The notes: generated by a model not told the origin, from the letters alone. A stretch of 64,000 bases of DNA from Lederbergia galactosidilytica (GCF_017873565.1 NZ_JAGGKH010000008.1:62001-126000); one strand, 5' to 3'; counted from the first letter of the stretch, positions 1-8,468 are shown. Made by a program: numbers and translations.

Positions 1-99
1 TGGAAAAATCTCCAACGATTCGGGGCGATAACAAGACGCTACATGATCATTGCGAATAATATGCACGTTGTCCGGGACTTAGATCAGCATTTTATGTAG
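1..99 (+). CDS. 3' end of an unidentified gene cut by the window edge
   Basis: An open frame enters from the left edge and runs 32 codons to a TAG at 97-99. Its residues include TRRYMIIANNMHVV followed by a short polar tail. I do not recognise the family. Codon choice looks like the neighbouring genes, but with no start visible the coding status is uncertain. It is convergent with the kinase remnant to its right. Confidence 0.35.
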   Translation, partial: WKNLQRFGAITRRYMIIANNMHVVRDLDQHFM

Positions 100-245
100 C
101 CATCCTGGGAAAATCCCCCATAATTTATTAAGCTCTACTCGCGGAACCACTCGACCCTTTTTTCATAACTATCCTATTCACGCTTATAAAATTGCTTAGA
201 TGATGCCTACATTTTTATTTCAAAAGTAAAGCAGTAGCTTCAATC

Positions 246-575
246 TCAGCTTTTACTTTTCGGTACATATAATCGAAAGACTGTCCCGTCAGGCGAGCTT
301 TTTAATAAAACTAGATCGCCACCCAAAGCTTGGGCGATCATTTTACTCAGAGACAATCCTAACCCTAGACCTCTTACTTGATATTTTTTCCCTTCTCCCC
401 GGTAAAATCGTTCAAAAATGAAGGGTTATTCTTCTGTTGGGATACCCTTTCCACTATCCTCTACATCAATCAAAATCTGTGCTTCATCCTCATGGAGTGT
501 AGCTTCGATCTCACCCGCTTGATCCATAGCTTGTTTGGCATTGTTCTGTAAGTTGGTCATAATCCCGCCAAAAAT
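246..575 (-). pseudogene. Histidine kinase remnant (HATPase_c domain only)
   Basis: Read on the minus strand, the frame shows the ATPase boxes of a sensor kinase in order: an N-box (TNLQNNAKQAM), a G1 box (DVEDSGKGIP), an F-box (PFIFERFYRGEG) and a G2 box (GLGLSLSKMIAQALGG), ending FRLYVPKSKS at a TGA (246-248). The dimerisation, HAMP and sensor regions are absent. A TAA at 426-428 interrupts the frame between the G1 and F boxes, where a hydrophobic residue is usual, so it is a nonsense change. The 5' side runs directly into the truncated response regulator, so one deletion appears to have removed the regulator's DNA-binding half and the kinase's front. The right boundary is approximate. Confidence 0.75.
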
Positions 576-1029
576 AATAGCACAGATAAATCACGTGAGC
601 TTGATGTGCTTTAAGATTAATTTCTAATTGACCAAATCGTTTTAGCGGATTTGTATGATCTTCTCTTGAAAGCCTAAGGACTGCCTTCACCCGCGCTACC
701 ACTTCATCTGCAACAAATGGTTTTGGAATATAATCATCTGCCCCCTTATCTAATCCTTCCAAACGATAATTTACATCACCGAGTGCAGTCAGCATAATCA
801 CCGGGCAGTAGCTATCTTTTCTAATTTCTTCTAGAACCTCCCAACCATCTTTCTTAGGAAGCATAACGTCTAATAAAACCAAATCAGGATAAGCTTCATG
901 GAATTTTCTCAAGGCTTCTTCTCCATCAAAAGCTTGTTCAACCTCAAATTGTAGTTTTTGTAAATAGACTTTTAAAACCTGACTAATCGCAAACTCATCT
1001 TCTACTACTAATATCTTGATCGGTGCCAT
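511..1029 (-). pseudogene. Truncated OmpR-type response regulator
   Basis: The first ~115 residues are a complete receiver domain: acidic pocket VVEDE, phospho-acceptor in LLDVMLP, the conserved Lys in PKPF. The linker and the first strand of a winged helix (FGQLEINLKAHQAH) follow. The frame then leaves the family at about 615 and continues into kinase DNA read out of frame (YDQLTEQCQ), stopping at 511. A normal OmpR-family regulator has ~225-240 residues and a full winged helix, so this one cannot bind DNA. The start ATG at 1029 follows a GAGG-like site. With the adjacent kinase scrap it represents a two-component operon collapsed by an internal deletion. Confidence 0.8.
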
Positions 1030-1209
1030 CGCCTCGTCACCATCCTATATCCATATTGACTTAAAAAATCTCCTTCTTCTAACACTATCAAACAAATAAG
1101 TCAGCCAAAAGTCCAATATAGTAAAACTACGATTACTGGTTTTTACAAACAGTAAGGCTGCAGAATAGCATTTTTTTATCCATCTCTTTGCTTACAATTC
1201 TCCCCTCCC

Positions 1210-1353
1210 TTTATTTACTTTCGAGAAGTGACATATCGCATGGTCTATTGTGAAGATCCTTTTGGCAATTTAGTTGTGATTTATAACTATAGTTATGAGT
1301 TTGGCCCATTCATAAGGAGCTTATTAAGTAACACCACTTTGCTTTCAACATAA
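1210..1353 (+). pseudogene. C-terminal scrap of a VOC/glyoxalase-fold protein
   Basis: A plus-strand frame reads EVTYRMVYCEDPFGNLVVIY and ends at TAA 1351-1353. The DPFGNLVxIY pattern is the metal-site strand and C-terminus of vicinal-oxygen-chelate (glyoxalase/bleomycin-resistance) proteins. Nothing upstream supplies the first ~90 residues and no start with a ribosome binding site is present, so this is a relic. A short unrelated tail follows the VOC motif. Confidence 0.55.
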
Positions 1354-1393
1354 AAATAAGGTGAGCATGAGACTATGATGCCTCTACTCACCT
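1350..1393 (-). terminator. Probable terminator of the sigma/anti-sigma operon
   Basis: On the minus strand AGGTGAG and CTCACCT form a 7-bp stem around a ~20-nt loop, followed by TATTTTT. It lies 35 bp past the anti-sigma stop. The large loop makes it a modest prediction. Confidence 0.45.
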
Positions 1394-1427
1394 CCAGGCA
1401 ATACTGATATTCTCAATTTAAAAGATT

Positions 1428-2147
1428 TTAATATTTAACCTCAACGATAAAAGTATCCGGACCAGTTTGGACAATGCTCCCACCTTTTGGTTCGATGCTC
1501 GCCTTAATTCTCTTCAAACGGCTGAAATCCTCACCTTGAATAAGGATTCGAGTTGAGCCATCTTCAATCGGCATAACCTTGTGCTGGATATCATCGTTAT
1601 TATAAAGAATCCATAGCTGGTAATCCTGATCATTCAATGGTCTTAATCCATCTACTTCTAAAAACATTTGGTCTGTCATTTGATTAATCCATATATTTCC
1701 CTCTACCTTTTCCCTGTTAGACACCGGGATAATATTCAATTGTTGAGTATCAGGTTTACCCTGAAAATCCCGTATATTCGCCTCATTATATTGTGCAATA
1801 TGAACAGAACCCTCTTCCGAGTTATTTTGATTATAATAAAAGAGACCGACAAATAAACAAACAATTGCAGCCATTGCGGCTATAGAAAAGACTTTTTTGC
1901 TTGAAAGAGACATCCCTTCTTTTCGTTTTGTTTCCAAACTATCCCATATCTTTTCCTTTAGTAACGGAGATGGGGTGGAGAACTGCTCTTTGTCTGAAAG
2001 TAACATACTTTGCCAGTGCTTAAATGTTTGTTGGCAGCTTTCACATTCAGCTAAATGAGTACTTACCTCCATTGCTTTCTTCGTTGGTACATTACCCAAC
2101 ACATAATCAACGATTGTCTGTTCAGTTATAGGTCGTTTACATGCCAT
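1428..2147 (-). CDS. Zinc-finger anti-sigma factor with RskA-like domain
   Basis: A 239-residue membrane protein expected to hold the upstream-encoded ECF sigma factor inactive. The cytoplasmic head carries the zinc anti-sigma signature His31-x3-Cys35-x2-Cys38. One membrane helix spans about residues 86-105, and the extracytoplasmic part resembles anti-sigma-K/RskA C-terminal domains (LRPLNDQDYQLWIL). I place the start at the ATG at 2147, ~10 nt after a strong G-rich ribosome binding site; a GTG six codons upstream overlaps that site. The start overlaps the sigma gene's end by 11 nt, typical of translational coupling. The inducing signal cannot be read from sequence. Confidence 0.85.
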   Translation of the reverse strand: MACKRPITEQTIVDYVLGNVPTKKAMEVSTHLAECESCQQTFKHWQSMLLSDKEQFSTPSPLLKEKIWDSLETKRKEGMSLSSKKVFSIAAMAAIVCLFVGLFYYNQNNSEEGSVHIAQYNEANIRDFQGKPDTQQLNIIPVSNREKVEGNIWINQMTDQMFLEVDGLRPLNDQDYQLWILYNNDDIQHKVMPIEDGSTRILIQGEDFSRLKRIKASIEPKGGSIVQTGPDTFIVEVKY

Positions 2148-2721
2148 TATTCTTTTCACCCCCACCTGATTGAACCCAATGGAGTAACGATTTCTGTTTG
2201 CGCATATTATTTAAACCATATCGAATAAGTGACTTGATAGAACCCAATGGTTTATTCATAGTGCTTGCAATCTCTCTATGGGTTTCCCCCTGAAAATAAG
2301 AGCGAATAATCGCTTCTCGTTGCTCATTTGGAATAGACTTTAACGCCTCCATAATAATGGATTGCTCTAATTGGGCAAGAAATTCAACATCTGCACCTTT
2401 TTCTTCTCCATTCAATAACTCTTCAAGTCTATTTGTTAATAATGCTTTCTTTTTGCGCAAGCGATCCAATGAGCGGCTTTTTGTTTTAACCGCCAGCCAC
2501 GCTCTTACGCTACCCTTGGTGGGATTATATTGATCTGATTTCTGTAAGACTTCCAGAAAGATATCATGACAAAGATCCTCGGTTTCTCCGTGATCCTTTG
2601 TATACTGGAAGGCGATGTTATAAACAAACTGAATATATTTTTCATAAAAGATATCAAAGGCATGACGAGAACCTTGAGAGATACTTTGAAGTAAATGGAT
2701 ACTTTCTCGATTATCCTTCAT
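2137..2721 (-). CDS. ECF-type RNA polymerase sigma factor
   Basis: This 194-residue protein has region 2 (FVYNIAFQYTKDHGETEDLCHDIFLEV, split here as FVYNIAFQYT and DLCHDIFLEV) binding the -10 element, and a C-terminal region 4 helix-turn-helix (IPNEQREAI, THREIASTMNKPLGSIKS) binding the -35. That is the two-domain plan of extracytoplasmic-function sigmas of the SigK/SigW kind. An upstream ATG would add 32 residues; the ATG at 2721 is chosen because AGGGGGG sits 9 nt before it. It is co-transcribed with the anti-sigma and diverges from the surface-protein/ABC operon at 2905, which may be a target; that is inference. Confidence 0.88.
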   Translation of the reverse strand: MKDNRESIHLLQSISQGSRHAFDIFYEKYIQFVYNIAFQYTKDHGETEDLCHDIFLEVLQKSDQYNPTKGSVRAWLAVKTKSRSLDRLRKKKALLTNRLEELLNGEEKGADVEFLAQLEQSIIMEALKSIPNEQREAIIRSYFQGETHREIASTMNKPLGSIKSLIRYGLNNMRKQKSLLHWVQSGGGEKNNGM

Positions 2722-2904
2722 GATATATACCCCCCTAGCAAAGATCTTAATAGAAAATCTTCGGCCAAATGCCAACCTAGTCCGTTTGATCCTCCTTATA
2801 GCATAATCATTAATCATATTTTACAATTTTTTTCGGTTTAGACAAATCCAAAATGAAATGGGCTGCGTATCCATTATGAATAACAAAAACAGGGGGATAA
2901 AACA

Positions 2905-4065
2905 ATGATTAAAAGAAGGTTCATTTCATTGCTTGCTATTGCAATTATTGTAGTTGGGGCCATACTGCCATTGGATCGGGCCTTTGCCATGGACAATATC
3001 TCATTATTTTCGGCTTACACAGGAATTACAGCCTCACCAGGTGAAAAAACCAAATATGATGTAGATGTTATTAATAATGGATCATCCATTCAAACAATGT
3101 CTTTCTCAATGGAAGGATTACCAAAAGGATGGGATTATTCCATTAGTTCGAATGGAACAAATATACAAGAGTTATCAGTAAAGGGTAATAGTGAAACACC
3201 GATAACAGTGGAAATTACCGTTCCACTTGATGCTGATAAAGGTGATCATGAATTTCAATTAGTGGCTACAGATGGCAACAGTCCATCTTCTGTTCCTTTA
3301 TCAATTTCGGTCAAGGAACAAGGTTCACTAAAATCGGAATTAACAACTGATCAAGCGAATTTAGAAGGACATGCGGATTCAACATTCTCCTATACAGTCA
3401 CCTTAAACAATAAAACGAAGGAAGCACAAAGCTATACTTTGAGCAGTTCCGTTAAAGATGGCTGGCTTGTTCGTTTTCTATCAGACTCAAATTCTGTCAC
3501 ATCTGTTTCTTTAGAACCTAATACATCCGTGGACATAACAGTAGAGGCCATACCACCGCAAAACATAGAAGCGGACACTTACGAAATCCCCATCACAGCA
3601 GCTACAAATGATTCAAGTTCAGAATTAAAGTTAGAAGCTGTTGTAACCGGTTCTTATGATGTTGAGATTAGCACAAAGTCAGAGGTACTAAGTGATACGA
3701 TCAACGCTGGTAGTGACAAAACCATTGAATTAGTAGTCAAAAATACGGGGACTTCTCCATTGGTAGATATCGAGCTCACAGCTGAAACGCCATCCAATTG
3801 GGAAACAGAATTCGATGAATCAACTATCGCAGAATTGGAACCAGGCAAATCAAAAACAATAAAAGCTAAGGTGGCTGCTCCAAAGGATGCCATTGCCGGA
3901 GATTATGTAACGACTTTTAGCGCTACCGCAGATCAAGCGAGTGCAGATGCTACGTTTAGAATGTCGGTTGAAACCTCTACCCTATGGGGATTTGTCGCCA
4001 TCCTTATTATCGCAGGAGTAGTTGTTGGCCTCTATCTCATCATTAGAAAATACGGGAGGAGATAA
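2905..4065 (+). CDS. Secreted, membrane-anchored NEW3-domain protein
   Basis: A 386-residue exported protein. Residues 1-28 form a signal peptide (KRR, hydrophobic core, cleavage after AFA). The body is built of repeated ~110-residue Ig-like beta-sandwich segments of the NEW3/alpha-galactosidase-associated type (SPGEKTKYDVDVINNG, ADSTFSYTVTLNN, AGSDKTIELVVKNTG). A C-terminal helix (~358-381) followed by RKYGRR anchors it to the membrane. AGGGGG precedes the ATG. The stop is 2 nt before an ABC ATPase gene, so the three genes form an operon. Such proteins commonly accompany ABC-2 exporters and probably act as the extracellular partner; the substrate is unknown. Confidence 0.85.
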   Translation: MIKRRFISLLAIAIIVVGAILPLDRAFAMDNISLFSAYTGITASPGEKTKYDVDVINNGSSIQTMSFSMEGLPKGWDYSISSNGTNIQELSVKGNSETPITVEITVPLDADKGDHEFQLVATDGNSPSSVPLSISVKEQGSLKSELTTDQANLEGHADSTFSYTVTLNNKTKEAQSYTLSSSVKDGWLVRFLSDSNSVTSVSLEPNTSVDITVEAIPPQNIEADTYEIPITAATNDSSSELKLEAVVTGSYDVEISTKSEVLSDTINAGSDKTIELVVKNTGTSPLVDIELTAETPSNWETEFDESTIAELEPGKSKTIKAKVAAPKDAIAGDYVTTFSATADQASADATFRMSVETSTLWGFVAILIIAGVVVGLYLIIRKYGRR

Positions 4066-4067
4066 AG

Positions 4068-5024
4068 GTGGCAGAAGCGATTATTGAGCTAGAGCAAATT
4101 ACAAAAAGCTATCACAATCATAATGCCGTTGAGCACTTATCTCTTTCGATTCATAAGGGAGAAGTGTTCGGATTACTTGGACCAAATGGTGCGGGAAAAA
4201 CAACGTGCATTTTAATGATGCTTGGTTTAACAGAACCGACTTCAGGTAGTGTGAAAGTTGCGGGCATTAACTCAACAAAGCACCCAATTGAAGTGAAAAG
4301 AAGAGTAGGATATTTACCTGATAATGTAGGTTTCTATACAAATATGACGGGGATCGAGAACTTATTATTTACAGCTCGATTAAATGGAATTCCAAAAGTA
4401 GAAGCAAAAGAAAGAGCCACCCAATTATTAAAGAAAGTCGGTCTCTCATATGCAGCTGATAAAAAAGCAGGTGAATATTCGCGAGGAATGAGACAAAGGC
4501 TTGGCCTTGCCGATGTACTGATTAAAAACCCGGAAATTATTATTCTAGATGAGCCAACTTTGGGTATCGACCCTGAAGGTGTACGCGACTTCCTTCAATT
4601 AATTCAGGAACTAAATCAAAAGGAAAAGATTACGGTTCTATTATCTTCTCATCATTTACATCAAGTACAACAGGTATGTGACCGAGTTGGTATTTTCGTA
4701 GATGGAAAATTACTTGCCCAAGGAAATATAGAAGAATTAATTCATCAGCTCTTTGTCCAAGATTCCATAGTTATCCAGGTTAGCGCATCGCCATTTGATG
4801 ATCAACTAATTAGAAGCATTCAGGAAATGTCAGCGGTCAGTAAGCTGGAAAAAGTCCGTGACAATCAATTTGATATTCATTGCCAAGAAGACATATCCCC
4901 ACTAATAAGTAGGTTAATTGTTGAATCAGGCTCAGATCTTTATCAATTAACTAGAAGGGATTTTGGATTGGATGAAATCTACCATCGTTATTTTGAAGGA
5001 CGTGAAATAAATGAGCCTAGCTAA
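4068..5024 (+). CDS. ABC-2-type exporter ATP-binding protein
   Basis: A 318-residue ATPase that would power the membrane protein encoded next. Visible motifs are Walker A GPNGAGKTT, signature YSRGMRQRLGLA (the SRGM variant common in ABC-2 exporters), Walker B IIILDEPTLGID and the H-loop SSHH. A ~90-residue C-terminal extension follows the nucleotide-binding domain, as in many drug or antimicrobial-peptide exporters. The start is GTG, just after AAAGGTGG and overlapping the end of the NEW3 gene's leader region. Its last 14 nt overlap the permease start. Confidence 0.93.
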   Translation: MAEAIIELEQITKSYHNHNAVEHLSLSIHKGEVFGLLGPNGAGKTTCILMMLGLTEPTSGSVKVAGINSTKHPIEVKRRVGYLPDNVGFYTNMTGIENLLFTARLNGIPKVEAKERATQLLKKVGLSYAADKKAGEYSRGMRQRLGLADVLIKNPEIIILDEPTLGIDPEGVRDFLQLIQELNQKEKITVLLSSHHLHQVQQVCDRVGIFVDGKLLAQGNIEELIHQLFVQDSIVIQVSASPFDDQLIRSIQEMSAVSKLEKVRDNQFDIHCQEDISPLISRLIVESGSDLYQLTRRDFGLDEIYHRYFEGREINEPS

Positions 5025-6054
5025 TATTCAAAAAAAGGTTGGTAAATTGGCCGAAAAGAATAGAACGAAACATCCGAAAGAAAGAGATACTGTAAGTAAA
5101 AATATATTCTGGGGCTTTGTTGGGAAGGAATTTACGGATTATCTTTCAAGTTGGAGAATTATCATTCTCTTAGGAATTATCTTATTAACATGCGTTGGCT
5201 CTCTATATACAGCGGTGTCTACTATTTCAGATGCATTAGAATCCTATGAAGATGCTAGCCAAATTGGCCGAAATGCTTATTTATTTCTGCAAATCTTTAC
5301 AATTTCCGATGGAACATTACCTTCCTTTGTATCGTTTGTCAGCTTTCTTGGTCCCTTATTAGGGATTGCCTTAGGATTTGATGCCATCAATGGAGAAAGA
5401 AGTAGAGGTACATTAAGTAGATTAATGGCTCAACCGATTCCCAGAGACTATGTGATCAATGCAAAATTCGTGGCTGCTTTGTTGATCAATATCATTCTTT
5501 TCTTTGCCCTCGGTTTTCTTGTGATGGCCTTTGGTATCCTTATGCTAGGGATAACCCCTAGTTGGGATGAATTCTTAAGAGTAATGAGTTTTATTGTTTT
5601 AATTATAGTCTATATTGCCTTTTGGCTAAATTTGTCGATTCTCTTTTCAGTTATTTTTAAACAACAAGCAACATCGGCTTTATCAAGTATTGCAATTTGG
5701 TTATTCTATAATGTCTTCTTTTCTATTGTTGTAAAGCTATTTACGAATTCTTATTTGGGGAATGCCACATCACAAGGGGAATATGTATCACGTTACAATG
5801 CCATTCTAAACGTCTATCGCATTTCGCCTAATTACTTATTTCAAGAAATGACAAGTGTTTTGCTATCACCAACGACAAGAAGCATGAGTCTGATTACCAT
5901 GGAACAAGTCGCCGGTTCCCTTGCAAGTCCATTAAAACTACAAGCAAGTCTATTACTAGTTTGGCCACAAATTACAGGGCTTATCGCTGCCACACTCGTG
6001 TGCTTTACAATCGGATATATCGTCTTTACCAGACAAGAAATTAGGGCCAATTAG
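5011..6054 (+). CDS. ABC-2-type permease
   Basis: A 347-residue integral membrane protein with a ~30-residue basic cytoplasmic lead followed by about six hydrophobic helices. The segment GFDAINGERSRGTLSRLMAQPIPR is the ABC-2 hallmark that contacts the ATPase. A large external loop lies between helices 1 and 2. It is translationally coupled to the ATPase gene (14-nt overlap). With the NEW3 protein it forms an export system whose substrate cannot be inferred. The operon has no clear hairpin terminator directly after it. Confidence 0.9.
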   Translation: MSLANIQKKVGKLAEKNRTKHPKERDTVSKNIFWGFVGKEFTDYLSSWRIIILLGIILLTCVGSLYTAVSTISDALESYEDASQIGRNAYLFLQIFTISDGTLPSFVSFVSFLGPLLGIALGFDAINGERSRGTLSRLMAQPIPRDYVINAKFVAALLINIILFFALGFLVMAFGILMLGITPSWDEFLRVMSFIVLIIVYIAFWLNLSILFSVIFKQQATSALSSIAIWLFYNVFFSIVVKLFTNSYLGNATSQGEYVSRYNAILNVYRISPNYLFQEMTSVLLSPTTRSMSLITMEQVAGSLASPLKLQASLLLVWPQITGLIAATLVCFTIGYIVFTRQEIRAN

Positions 6055-6596
6055 ATGAAATAAAACCTTATAGCTAGAGCTTGGGTATCTTGTCTAATTC
6101 ACCAATTATAAAGTTTTTTACACGCTTAAAATCTTAAATTTACCGGCTGATTTGAGCCACTTCATCGCTTCACACAGCAGAGTCTAAATCTGATGTTAAT
6201 CGCAGGCTATTGAAAAACCGAAAGGCATATTGTGGTAAAATCCTAGCCCACATATACTGCGCTATCCGCGGGCGAGTGTCAATAGCTTCTTAGACTTCAC
6301 CTTCCGGAGCCTTGCTGATCTCTTACTTTCCGTAGAAGTCTCCGTATATGTGGGCTGCTTCGTATCTCCAAATAAAATTCAATGTTTTTCAATCCGCGAA
6401 AAAGCAGTACAAACACACGCGAGTTTAGACTTATGATTTAATTCCTCACGCTCGGCTAATCAGCGAATGAAGAAGGGTGTCATTCTTTTCGAACATGGTC
6501 ATATTCGCCACCCAATATACCTAAATTTTTAACACATATGCGCAACTTTTTTAAAGACCGCAACTTATTTTTTGGTTAATTTCCCCTTAAAAATTA
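6055..6596. other. Intergenic region without a convincing gene
   Basis: I see no supported coding frame. The region holds the 112-bp element bounded by 13-bp inverted repeats described separately, A/T-rich spacer, and then the methyltransferase promoter. Confidence 0.6.
6245..6356. repeat. Intergenic element bounded by 13-bp perfect inverted repeats
   Basis: AGCCCACATATAC at 6245-6257 is repeated in inverse orientation at 6344-6356. The GC-rich interior (CCGCGGGCGAG, then GACTTC and GAAGTC pairing further in) suggests a larger folded structure. It resembles dispersed palindromic repeats of Bacillaceae genomes; no second copy was found in this window. Confidence 0.6.
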
Positions 6597-6625
6597 TTGA
6601 CAAAATAATTTATTTGTGCTATAAT
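6597..6625 (+). promoter_or_regulatory. Consensus sigma-A promoter of the methyltransferase gene
   Basis: TTGACA (6597-6602) and TATAAT (6620-6625) are both perfect consensus hexamers with the ideal 17-bp spacing. Transcription should start near 6632. This is the strongest promoter seen in the window. Confidence 0.88.
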
Positions 6626-6651
6626 TTACAGTTGCACTTTTATGTTATATG

Positions 6652-6685
6652 ATAGGATTCCCTGGCCAGGGAATCCTATTTTTTT
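6652..6685 (+). promoter_or_regulatory. Leader hairpin plus U-run: candidate transcription attenuator
   Basis: Positions 6652-6679 are a perfect 28-nt palindrome (ATAGGATTCCCTGG and its complement), immediately followed by seven T. That is an intrinsic terminator structure at about +20 to +54 of the transcript, between the promoter and the ribosome binding site GAAGGAG (6686-6692). A terminator inside a leader implies conditional read-through. The palindrome could alternatively be a DNA operator. Confidence 0.7.
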
Positions 6686-6701
6686 GAAGGAGTGTCTTAG
6701 C

Positions 6702-7616
6702 GTGAGAAAAGGTGAATCCAGTTTAACCTCACTCATTTCCGCATTTGGAAGAGCGTATCATAGCCAATTCGATACACCAAAAATTTTTGATGACTTTATG
6801 GCGGAAAATTTAATAACCCGTAAAGAATATCATGATATCAAAGAAAATATGATTCAAGGTATTCCGTTTTTCAACAAAGAAATAGCAGAAATATATAAAG
6901 ATCAACCAGAGGAAATATTAAAGTGGGTTACACAAGTACAGCTATCTCCGACTCCATTGGCTCGTGCGGCGTATTGCGAAAACGTCTTGGATAATGAAAT
7001 CAGGCTTGGGATAAAAAATTATATGATACTTGGCGCAGGCCTTGATACATTCGCTTTACGGCGGCCTGAATTGGAAAACATCCTTGAAATATTTGAAATC
7101 GATCATCCATTAACACAGGCATTTAAAAAGGAAAGACTCACTGAAATTGATCAGAATTTACCGAGTAATCTTCATTTTATTCCAATGGACTTCGCAACCA
7201 CATTTGCTTACGACAATCTTATTGAAAAGGGCTTTAAGAATGATAAAACATTTTTCAGCTTGTTAGGTGTCTCTTATTACTTAACAAAGAAAGAGTTTGC
7301 AAAATTGCTAGAATTATTATTTGCGCAGGTCCCAGCTGGAAGTTCAATCGTTTTCGATTATGCTGATGAAAGGCTATTTACAGAAAAGGGGCTATCCAAT
7401 CGGGTAGAAAATATGGTAAAAATGGCCGAAGCTAGTGGAGAACCCATGAAAGCTAGTTTCCCACTCTTAGAAGTAGAGAAAATACTGGAAAAATCAAACT
7501 TACTCATTTACGAACATCTATCACCCGACAAAATAAATGAGCTTTATTTTCGTAATCGCCATGATTATTTGACCGCTTTTGAAACAATTCATTATATTCA
7601 TGCTGTGAAAAAGTAA
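6702..7616 (+). CDS. SAM-dependent methyltransferase, leucine carboxyl methyltransferase-like
   Basis: A 304-residue protein of the LCM/TIGR00027 kind. The SAM-binding glycine motif is YMILGAGLDTFALRRPE (~residues 107-123), followed by an acidic strand end IFEIDHP and a later FIPMDF. These proteins methylate carboxyl or hydroxyl groups of small molecules, and several belong to secondary metabolism; the substrate here is unknown. The start is the GTG at 6702 because GAAGGAG lies 9 nt before it. An in-frame ATG at 6642 has no ribosome binding site and would translate through the leader hairpin. Expression probably depends on the attenuator. A strong terminator closes this single-gene unit. Confidence 0.85.
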   Translation: MRKGESSLTSLISAFGRAYHSQFDTPKIFDDFMAENLITRKEYHDIKENMIQGIPFFNKEIAEIYKDQPEEILKWVTQVQLSPTPLARAAYCENVLDNEIRLGIKNYMILGAGLDTFALRRPELENILEIFEIDHPLTQAFKKERLTEIDQNLPSNLHFIPMDFATTFAYDNLIEKGFKNDKTFFSLLGVSYYLTKKEFAKLLELLFAQVPAGSSIVFDYADERLFTEKGLSNRVENMVKMAEASGEPMKASFPLLEVEKILEKSNLLIYEHLSPDKINELYFRNRHDYLTAFETIHYIHAVKK

Positions 7617-7627
7617 GATTGTGCAAA

Positions 7628-7660
7628 AAGACCATGGTTCTTAACTATGGTCTTGTTTTT
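7628..7660 (+). terminator. Intrinsic terminator after the methyltransferase gene
   Basis: AAGACCAT and ATGGTCTT pair around a short loop, followed by GTTTTT. It begins ~12 bp after the stop codon. Confidence 0.8.
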
Positions 7661-7909
7661 AGATTCAGATGACAACAGAAAGTAGTCCTAATAAACGCAG
7701 AAAATGAAAAAGCTATTTTTCGATTGTTTTCATATAAAAAATAACTACTAAATCCCCGATAACCTGTACATTCACACATTATAATCCCCACAAATACTTA
7801 TGACCTACTAATCCATCCAATTAACGCAGTGCAAACTACCCAAAATAAGGAAATTATAGTAAAATAATACTATTACTGATTACATACTTAAAGGGGAGAA
7901 AATAATAGG

Positions 7910-8257
7910 ATGGCTAAAGGTAGTTATAAAATGAATCTAAATCTCGAGAAAAAAGAAATGAACATTGAAATTGTAGGGAACTTTACCCCAGAGCAAGCTC
8001 AACAATTCATTCAGGATTACAATAACAATGTGAATTCTATTCATGCTTCTGATTTTAACTTAGTATTAGATTGCCGTGATTTAAATGTCGTTACAAAAGA
8101 GTTAATTCCAGCATTACAAGATTGCTACAAACTCTATCAATCTACTGGTTTCAATAAAGTAATTTTTGAGATTGGTACTTCTTCAATCGTTAAAATGCAA
8201 TTAAATAGAATTGCTCGAGAAGTTGGCCTGACGAATGTAGAATTTGTCGTTGTTTAA
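7910..8257 (+). CDS. Small cytosolic protein, STAS-like fold suspected
   Basis: A 115-residue protein without membrane segment or signal. Its pattern of a beta strand (MNIEIVGNF), helix (TPEQAQQFIQDYN), strand (FNLVLDCRDL), helix, strand (KVIFEIG) and helix (SIVKMQLNRIAREVGL) fits a STAS-like or anti-anti-sigma-like fold, but the phosphorylatable Ser/Thr motif of true anti-sigma antagonists is not evident. The ATG follows AAAGGGGAG at good distance. Its neighbour 211 bp downstream is a FabH-like gene, and the pair may be functionally linked even though a repeat element separates them. The function is unknown. Confidence 0.8.
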   Translation: MAKGSYKMNLNLEKKEMNIEIVGNFTPEQAQQFIQDYNNNVNSIHASDFNLVLDCRDLNVVTKELIPALQDCYKLYQSTGFNKVIFEIGTSSIVKMQLNRIAREVGLTNVEFVVV

Positions 8258-8263
8258 TGTTTA

Positions 8264-8387
8264 AGAGGGGGGCTGGGGATGCTCCAAAGACGAACAATGC
8301 ATTTCCTTAGCGGAGTATAATTCTGAAGCGAATGATCGCACTATTTAGTTCGTTTTTTTGGTGATAACACTTTTTGTCCCCACCTCG
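8264..8387 (-). repeat. Dispersed palindromic element, copy A (inverted)
   Basis: The reverse complement reads GAGGTGGGGACAAAAAGTG, then TTATCACC, CGAACTA, a central TCCGCTAAGG, ATGCATTGTTCGTCTTTGG and a closing CCCCAGCC. The same order of words occurs in copies B, C and D. Its ends are complementary (GGCTGGGG / CCCCACC), giving a long stem-loop. It starts 6 bp past the STAS-like gene's stop and probably acts as its terminator. Confidence 0.75.
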
Positions 8388-8468
8388 CCTTTTTATGAAC
8401 ACCTCCATTTTTATGATTTCCATTAATTGAATATAAAGAAAAAGTAAGATTCGAAGGGAATTATTTTA

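Noticed and set aside
6642-6701. Upstream ATG as the methyltransferase start
   Set aside because: It has no ribosome binding site and would place a terminator hairpin inside the coding sequence; the GTG at 6702 has GAAGGAG at good distance.
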